A program made the position numbers and the translations under genes. From positions 1-5,340 of the forward strand of contig NCFD01000116.1 of NCBI GenBank assembly GCA_002281005.1: a stretch of DNA of 5,340 bases, in the 5' to 3' direction. Below, in pieces: positions 1 through 5,340 of the stretch. Each line of letters begins with the position of its first letter. The first letter of the stretch is position 1. This stretch comes from Acidocella sp. 35-58-6. Its GTDB lineage: Bacteria > Pseudomonadota > Alphaproteobacteria > Acetobacterales > Acetobacteraceae. The notes below the pieces were generated by a model, which did no database searches, was not told where the DNA came from, and saw nothing but the letters and a program-made list of their open reading frames with translations.

Positions 1-261
1 ATCATCGACGTGGCAATCGACACCATCCACAAAAATATCAGCCACACCAAAATCCTGCTCCATTGCAATCAGGGCCAATCCCGGTCGCCAGGCATCGCGC
101 TCCTATATCTGCTGAGACATACCGATCTGCTGGGGCAAAGCGACATGGCGGCTGCGATTGCGACCTTCCGCATGATCTATCCGCCTTATGCCCCCGCACG
201 TGGCATGGCCGAATATATCCGCATCAACTGGCATCGGTACACGAAGGCGGTTTCGCCATGA
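1..261 (+). CDS. Dual-specificity/tyrosine phosphatase-like protein, C-terminal part (5' end outside window)
   Basis: The reading frame is open from base 1 to the TGA at 259-261, so this is the last 86 codons of a longer gene; the GTG at 10 is probably internal. The diagnostic feature is HCNQGQSRS at about residues 21-29 counted from base 1, matching the HCx5R(S/T) phosphate-binding loop of cysteine-dependent phosphatases, with the nucleophilic Cys encoded at 64-66 and the phosphate-binding Arg six residues later. A hydrophobic helix (GIALLYLL) follows, then a segment with a YPPYAPARGM pattern, as in small bacterial dual-specificity-type phosphatases. The catalytic Asp expected upstream lies outside the window. 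The predicted role is cytoplasmic dephosphorylation of a protein or other phosphate monoester; the substrate cannot be read from the sequence. The stop overlaps an ATG (ATGA, 258-261). Family assignment is fairly sure; a link to restriction is inferred from position only. Confidence 0.8.
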   Translation: MIDVAIDTIHKNISHTKILLHCNQGQSRSPGIALLYLLRHTDLLGQSDMAAAIATFRMIYPPYAPARGMAEYIRINWHRYTKAVSP

Positions 262-284
262 CGCCAACGGATCGCACCCGATGA
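258..284 (+). other. Eight-codon mini-ORF bridging the phosphatase and membrane-protein genes
   Basis: An ATG at 258 overlaps the phosphatase stop as ATGA. It opens a frame of eight codons (MTPTDRTR) that ends with a TGA at 282-284, overlapping the next gene's ATG at 281, again as ATGA. A purine-rich GAAGG at 243-247 lies 10 bases before this ATG, whereas the ATG at 281 has only a weak CGGA upstream. It may act as a coupling leader that carries ribosomes to the membrane-protein start, or it may be a chance open frame left in a junction. No function is claimed for the peptide. Confidence 0.25.
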
Positions 285-931
285 GTTTTTGGGCAGATTT
301 TTGGAATGCCCTGACGGGCATTGGCACACTGGCCCTGGCCGGCGCGACGTTCTGTGTCATCCGCCAAGGTCAGCGCCAGCGCCGGGATGGCGAGTGCCAG
401 CACCGTGACCGGTTCAAACCGATTTGCCTGCTGGCGCCTTACGGCGGCGTCGATGCGTGGAACCGGCGCGGGGACTTGCTTGAAGCGATGCCGCCCGCCC
501 CCGAAAATCCATCGTGCGGCACTGTGACAATCCGGTGCGTGCTTCGGAACGTGGGCGTCGGCCCGGCCTTGAAGCTGCGGCTCAAATTCCGACTCTTGGA
601 CATGAACGGCTGGACCTCGGAGCCTTGGGAACTGTCGCCGCTTGGTGCTGGGGAGACCTGCGGCAGCGACGCCGCACCGCTGCTCGTGCCGTTTCCGATT
701 CACGAGCAATTTAATCAGACCGATTTTGCCATGTTGATCGGCAAGCCCTGGGAAATTTGGCTAGAATACGAAGACGTGTTCGGCCGGCAGTTTCAGTCAC
801 TCCATAGTAAGTCGCTACTCAACTCAGATCCTGCGACCTTCACCTGGACTGCGCCGGTTCCAGGTCAGGAGCCGAAGGCGGTCATGCGTCCTATCCCCTG
901 GTTCACTTATCACGAAGGGCCAACGCCATGA
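281..931 (+). CDS. Single-pass membrane protein of unknown function in a defence operon
   Basis: The 216-residue product is not recognised as a named family. Residues about 7-27 form one hydrophobic helix (FWNALTGIGTLALAGATFCVI) followed at once by RQGQRQRR, so by the positive-inside rule the N-terminus is probably outside and the bulk cytoplasmic. The soluble part looks beta-rich, with LRNVGVGPAL at 88-97 and YEDVFGRQFQSLH at 163-175, a pattern I associate with uncharacterised membrane-anchored proteins that have an immunoglobulin-like domain. No catalytic motif is visible. I chose the ATG at 281 because it places the helix at the very N-terminus and lies 20 bases past the phosphatase stop; the in-frame ATG at 188 would add 31 polar residues and overlap the phosphatase by 74 bases. 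The ribosome site is weak. The 3' end overlaps the ImmA gene by four bases. A membrane sensor or anchor role is a guess. Confidence 0.75.
   Translation: MSFWADFWNALTGIGTLALAGATFCVIRQGQRQRRDGECQHRDRFKPICLLAPYGGVDAWNRRGDLLEAMPPAPENPSCGTVTIRCVLRNVGVGPALKLRLKFRLLDMNGWTSEPWELSPLGAGETCGSDAAPLLVPFPIHEQFNQTDFAMLIGKPWEIWLEYEDVFGRQFQSLHSKSLLNSDPATFTWTAPVPGQEPKAVMRPIPWFTYHEGPTP
914..919 (+). promoter_or_regulatory. Ribosome binding site of the ImmA/IrrE gene
   Basis: GAAGGG lies inside the end of the membrane-protein gene, eight bases before the ATG at 928. It supports this start and reinitiation at the ATGA overlap. Confidence 0.6.
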
Positions 932-2085
932 CGCGCGCCGCTGTTCGCCCCGAACTGCTGCGCTGGGCAAGAGAGCGGGCCGGCTTTGATGACATCGAGG
1001 AATTGTTCGGCCGCTTTCCTAAGCTCGCCGCATGGGAGGCAGGCGATGCCCAGCCTACCTTGAAGCAGCTTGAAGGCTTCGCGCATGCCGTTCATGTGCC
1101 GTTTGGATATCTGTTCCTCACTGAGCCACCAGATGAGCCTCTGCCAATCCCGGATTTTCGGACCCATGATGGGCGCGCCGTTCGGCGCGCGAGCCCGGAC
1201 CTTCTCGACATGCTCTATGCCTGCCAGGAACGGCAGGGTTGGTATCGGGAATTTTCGCTGACCGTGCGTGCGCCGGAGTCAGGCTTTGTCGGAAGCGCCA
1301 CGCTCGATCGCAGCCCGCAAGAGGTCGCCGCCGAAATGGCACGCGTGATGGGGTTTGATGTGGCTGCCCGCGCCGCCTGCCGCACCTGGGAAGAGGCGCT
1401 GCGCCTGTTCATCGGCCAGGCCGACAAGATCGGTGTTTTGGTAATGGTAAGCGGCGTTGTGCTGAGCAACAACCGTCGCACCCTCGATCCCGAGGAGTTC
1501 CGTGGTTTCGCCCTAGCCGACAAGCGCGCGCCATTAATTTTCGTGAACGGCACAGACACCAAATCCGGCCAAATGTTTACACTGGCTCACGAATTGGCGC
1601 ATTTATGGCTTGGGGCATCAGCTGTCTCTGATGCAAGCGGGGCCCCCCTGACCGGCTATCGACGCGAGGAAGTTTGGTGCAACGCGGTAGCGGCAGAGCT
1701 GCTTGTCCCGCTCACCGCTTTGCGTCCTGTGCTACAGCCCAGTGAACCGCTTGAGCAATCGCTGCAACGGCTTTCCAAGCACTTCAAGGTCAGCACACTG
1801 GTGGTCCTGCGTCGGCTGCTAGATGCAGGAGCGCTTAGCCAAGCAGCTTTTGACCGCGCGTGGGCAAGCGAACGCGCGCGGCTGCGCGAACTCGCCCAAG
1901 CCGGCGGGAGCGGTGGCGACTTTTACCGAACGACGCTGTCGCGCGTAAGCCGACGGTTTGCCCGCGCCATCGTTGAAAGCACTCTAGAAGGGCAGACACT
2001 TTATCGCGATGCCTTCCGCATGCTCGGCGTGTCGAAGACGGAGACGTTCAACAATATCGGCCGTGAAGTGGGAGTGATGGGATGA
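928..2085 (+). CDS. XRE-like/ImmA-IrrE family zinc metallopeptidase (M78, long form)
   Basis: The 385-residue protein has three parts. Residues about 8-65 resemble a degenerate XRE-type helix-turn-helix (LLRWARERAGF, then LAAWEAGDAQPTLKQLEGFA), followed by the EPLPIPDFRT linker typical of this family. The middle carries the peptidase: FTLAHELAHLW, with zinc ligands His221 and His225 and catalytic Glu222, then EVWCNAVAAELLVP (248-261), which supplies the third acidic ligand. The C-terminus (about 329-385) has GGDFYRTTLSRVSRRFARA and LYRDAFRMLGVSKTETFN, characteristic of the long form found beside DUF4411 genes. ImmA/IrrE enzymes cut repressors or antitoxins, and XRE-ImmA proteins often act as the regulatory partner of a toxin. 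It overlaps both neighbours by four bases (ATGA). All key residues are present, so it is probably active. Its target is inferred to be the adjacent PIN protein or its own regulation; no repressor gene is visible. Confidence 0.93.
   Translation: MTRAAVRPELLRWARERAGFDDIEELFGRFPKLAAWEAGDAQPTLKQLEGFAHAVHVPFGYLFLTEPPDEPLPIPDFRTHDGRAVRRASPDLLDMLYACQERQGWYREFSLTVRAPESGFVGSATLDRSPQEVAAEMARVMGFDVAARAACRTWEEALRLFIGQADKIGVLVMVSGVVLSNNRRTLDPEEFRGFALADKRAPLIFVNGTDTKSGQMFTLAHELAHLWLGASAVSDASGAPLTGYRREEVWCNAVAAELLVPLTALRPVLQPSEPLEQSLQRLSKHFKVSTLVVLRRLLDAGALSQAAFDRAWASERARLRELAQAGGSGGDFYRTTLSRVSRRFARAIVESTLEGQTLYRDAFRMLGVSKTETFNNIGREVGVMG
1173..1190 (+). repeat. GC-only inverted repeat within the ImmA/IrrE gene
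   Basis: GCGCGCCG and CGGCGCGC flank a two-base TT, giving a perfect short hairpin (seven-pair stem, GTTC loop) in the coding sequence for residues GRAVRR after the HTH-like domain. It lacks a T-tract and is probably a by-product of GC-rich codons. Confidence 0.3.
2071..2074 (+). promoter_or_regulatory. Ribosome binding site of the DUF4411 gene
   Basis: GGAG sits seven bases before the ATG at 2082, within the last codons of the ImmA gene. It supports coupled translation of protease and PIN protein. Confidence 0.6.
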
Positions 2086-2588
2086 CCCGCTTCCTGCTCG
2101 ATACGAACATCTTCATCCAGGCAAAAAACCTGCATTACGGGTTCGCTTTCTGCCCGGCGTTCTGGGAGTGGTTGATCGCGCAGAACGCCGGCGGCCGCGT
2201 CGCCAGCATCGACAAAGTGGGCGATGAATTGCAGGCTGGAGGGGACGAGCTTTCCGATTGGGCGGCCACGCGCGGTCGCGCTTTCTTTCTGCCGCCGGAC
2301 GATCCTGTTGTGCCCGCCCTTGCCCGCGTCAGCGCCTGGGCCACGAGCCAAACCTACGAGGCGGCGGCCATCGCGACCTTTCTTCAGGTTGCCGACTACT
2401 GGCTGGTCGCCCATGCGCTAGCGCATGGCTTCGTGGTCGTGACGCATGAGGTTCCGTCTGATTCCACACGCAAGATCAAGATCCCGAACGCCTGCATCGG
2501 GCTGGGTCTGACCTGTATCAGCCCTTACGAAATGCTCCGGAGGGAACGGGCGCGGTTCATTCTCGGTCCATCGCCGAGGGCCGCATGA
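2082..2588 (+). CDS. DUF4411 family PIN-fold protein, probable ribonuclease toxin
   Basis: The 168-residue product matches DUF4411 along its length, including the N-terminal FLLDTNIFIQAKNLHYGF and the CPAFWEWL segment. PIN-type acidic residues are visible in order: Asp7 (with Asn9) in the first strand, Glu49 in KVGDEL, Asp105 in VADYWLVAHA, and Glu123 in VVVTHEVPS. The tail KIKIPNAC...ISPYEMLR is also a family signature. PIN proteins are metal-dependent RNases, commonly toxins of toxin-antitoxin pairs. DUF4411 genes are frequently found just after long-form ImmA/IrrE genes, as here with a four-base ATGA overlap, so the two probably work as a pair. No VapB-like antitoxin is present; if this is a toxin, the upstream ImmA/HTH protein is the only obvious control. 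RNase activity is inferred from family and residues. Confidence 0.88.
   Translation: MTRFLLDTNIFIQAKNLHYGFAFCPAFWEWLIAQNAGGRVASIDKVGDELQAGGDELSDWAATRGRAFFLPPDDPVVPALARVSAWATSQTYEAAAIATFLQVADYWLVAHALAHGFVVVTHEVPSDSTRKIKIPNACIGLGLTCISPYEMLRRERARFILGPSPRAA
2411..2428 (+). repeat. Perfect 18-base palindrome inside the DUF4411 gene
   Basis: CCATGCGCTAGCGCATGG is its own reverse complement with no spacer. It encodes the symmetric peptide AHALAHG, so protein sequence plus codon choice could produce it by chance. A binding site for a dimeric regulator is possible but unsupported by a second copy in this window. Confidence 0.4.
2576..2580 (+). promoter_or_regulatory. Ribosome binding site of the Abi_C gene
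   Basis: GAGGG lies four bases before the ATG at 2585, inside the DUF4411 gene. Spacing is a little short but supports the overlapping start. Confidence 0.5.
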
Positions 2589-3321
2589 GTGCCGACTGGT
2601 ATCCCGGCATCCGCGCCTTCTGCGCGCATTGGAAATATGCGCAGATGCTTCACGAGACCTTTGCCGCACTCGAACGCGAGTTCAACGAGGAGAATGACGC
2701 CTGTATCGACGCGGCCAAGGGCCTTGTCGAATGCGCATGCCGCGTGTTGATCGAGGAACTGGATGATCCGCTGGCGCCGCTAAAGCCGGAGGCGACCGAT
2801 ACGCCGCTCGGGCAATTGGTCGGCCTTGCCACGCGACTGCTGAATTTGGGCGCGGTTCGCCATCGCGCATTTTCAGACCTAATCAAGCAGCACAACAAGT
2901 TGACCGAGTCACTTCGGGTTCTGCGCAACGAAGCCGGCACGGTCAGCCACGGGAAGGACGGCTTTATCGCCAAATTATCGGCGCATCATCGCCGATCCGC
3001 CATGCTCGCCGCCGATGCCATCGTGACATTCCTCCACGAAGGCTATTTGGAACGAGAGCCTGACCCTGTGAGGACTTTCGAGCCTTACGAGCGATTCGAG
3101 GCGGCAAACGCGATCATTGACGAACTCGTCTCGCTTCGGGCCGAGCCCGACGAAGACGGACTCCTTCACGTCGTTGCGGTCCTTCCGGACGGTGAGGAAG
3201 TTCCGCTGGCGATCGAGCCATCGCGCCTCCTGTTTGGTGTCGATCGTGAAGCCTACAAGCTGGTTTTGAACGCCTGCCGTGAAGCCAAGGCGGCTGCGCC
3301 GCGAAACGTGGAGGTCGCCTG

Positions 3322-3322
<1 letters not shown>
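2585..3322 (+). CDS. Abortive infection family protein with Abi_C-type domain
   Basis: The 245-residue protein is mostly alpha-helical and charged, with no signal peptide or membrane segment. The region about 75-152 resembles the Abi_C domain (abortive phage resistance C-terminal domain): a helix with [19 protein letters not shown], then [14 protein letters not shown] at 113-126, then an alanine-rich helix. The RN...H pattern (Arg114, Asn115, His122) recalls the RNase motif of HEPN proteins, though the spacing is one residue longer than the usual Rx4-6H. The N-terminal 60 residues (Trp-rich start, [20 protein letters not shown]) fit the variant found beside type I restriction genes. A C-terminal part (160-245) has beta-like segments ([19 protein letters not shown]) of unknown role. 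It overlaps DUF4411 by four bases and hsdR by one. A role as a growth-arresting effector is inferred from family; no activity is shown. Confidence 0.78.
3310..3314 (+). promoter_or_regulatory. Ribosome binding site of hsdR
   Basis: GGAGG, the strongest Shine-Dalgarno sequence in the window, lies seven bases before the ATG at 3322. It fixes the hsdR start at the TGATG overlap and suggests hsdR is translated independently as well as by coupling. Confidence 0.7.

Positions 3323-5340
<2,018 letters not shown>

Noticed and set aside
188..280. An upstream in-frame ATG at 188 as the start of the membrane protein
   Set aside because: It would overlap the phosphatase by 74 bases and put 31 polar residues, encoded by out-of-frame phosphatase sequence, before the membrane helix.
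224..709. A 161-codon minus-strand open frame opposite the membrane-protein gene
   Set aside because: The plus-strand frame has a coherent helix plus domain and joins both neighbours by overlaps; the minus frame gives low-complexity Arg/Ala/Pro-rich sequence.
1173..1190. The GC-rich hairpin as a transcription terminator or attenuator
   Set aside because: There is no following T-tract, and it lies mid-gene in an intact ImmA coding sequence made of GC-rich Arg/Ala codons.

Overview
The window is one tightly packed, wholly plus-strand operon fragment from a G+C-rich bacterium. Codon use and protein style suggest a proteobacterium, perhaps an alphaproteobacterium, but no marker gene fixes this. 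It holds the start of a type I restriction subunit gene (hsdR) preceded by a run of small accessory genes typical of defence loci. No insertion sequence, tRNA, rRNA, CRISPR array, clear promoter or terminator was seen. No intergenic gap exceeds about 20 bases.

Layout from left to right: (1) the C-terminal end of a dual-specificity/tyrosine-type phosphatase carrying the HCx5R P-loop (1-261, 5' end outside the window); (2) a single-pass membrane protein of unknown function with a probable cytoplasmic beta-rich domain (281-931); (3) an XRE-like/ImmA-IrrE zinc metallopeptidase of the long M78 form with HELAH (928-2085); (4) a DUF4411 PIN-fold protein, a probable ribonuclease toxin (2082-2588); (5) an abortive-infection C-terminal (Abi_C) family protein with a HEPN-like RN...H motif (2585-3322); (6) the first 673 codons of HsdR, with an intact PD-(D/E)xK nuclease and superfamily 2 translocase motifs, running off the right edge (3322-5340+).

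The last four junctions are 1- or 4-base overlaps (ATGA or TGATG), most with a Shine-Dalgarno-like sequence inside the preceding gene, so genes 2-6 are almost certainly translated from one message. The phosphatase joins through an ATGA overlap to an 8-codon mini-ORF, which itself ends in an ATGA overlap with gene 2.

The likely biology is a type I restriction-modification operon, with hsdM and hsdS presumably upstream and not visible, whose restriction gene is separated from the rest by an inserted cargo: a phosphatase, a membrane protein, a protease-regulator/PIN toxin-like pair and an Abi protein. Each family is recognisable. The open question is whether they form one multi-layer defence with HsdR or are passengers sharing its transcript.
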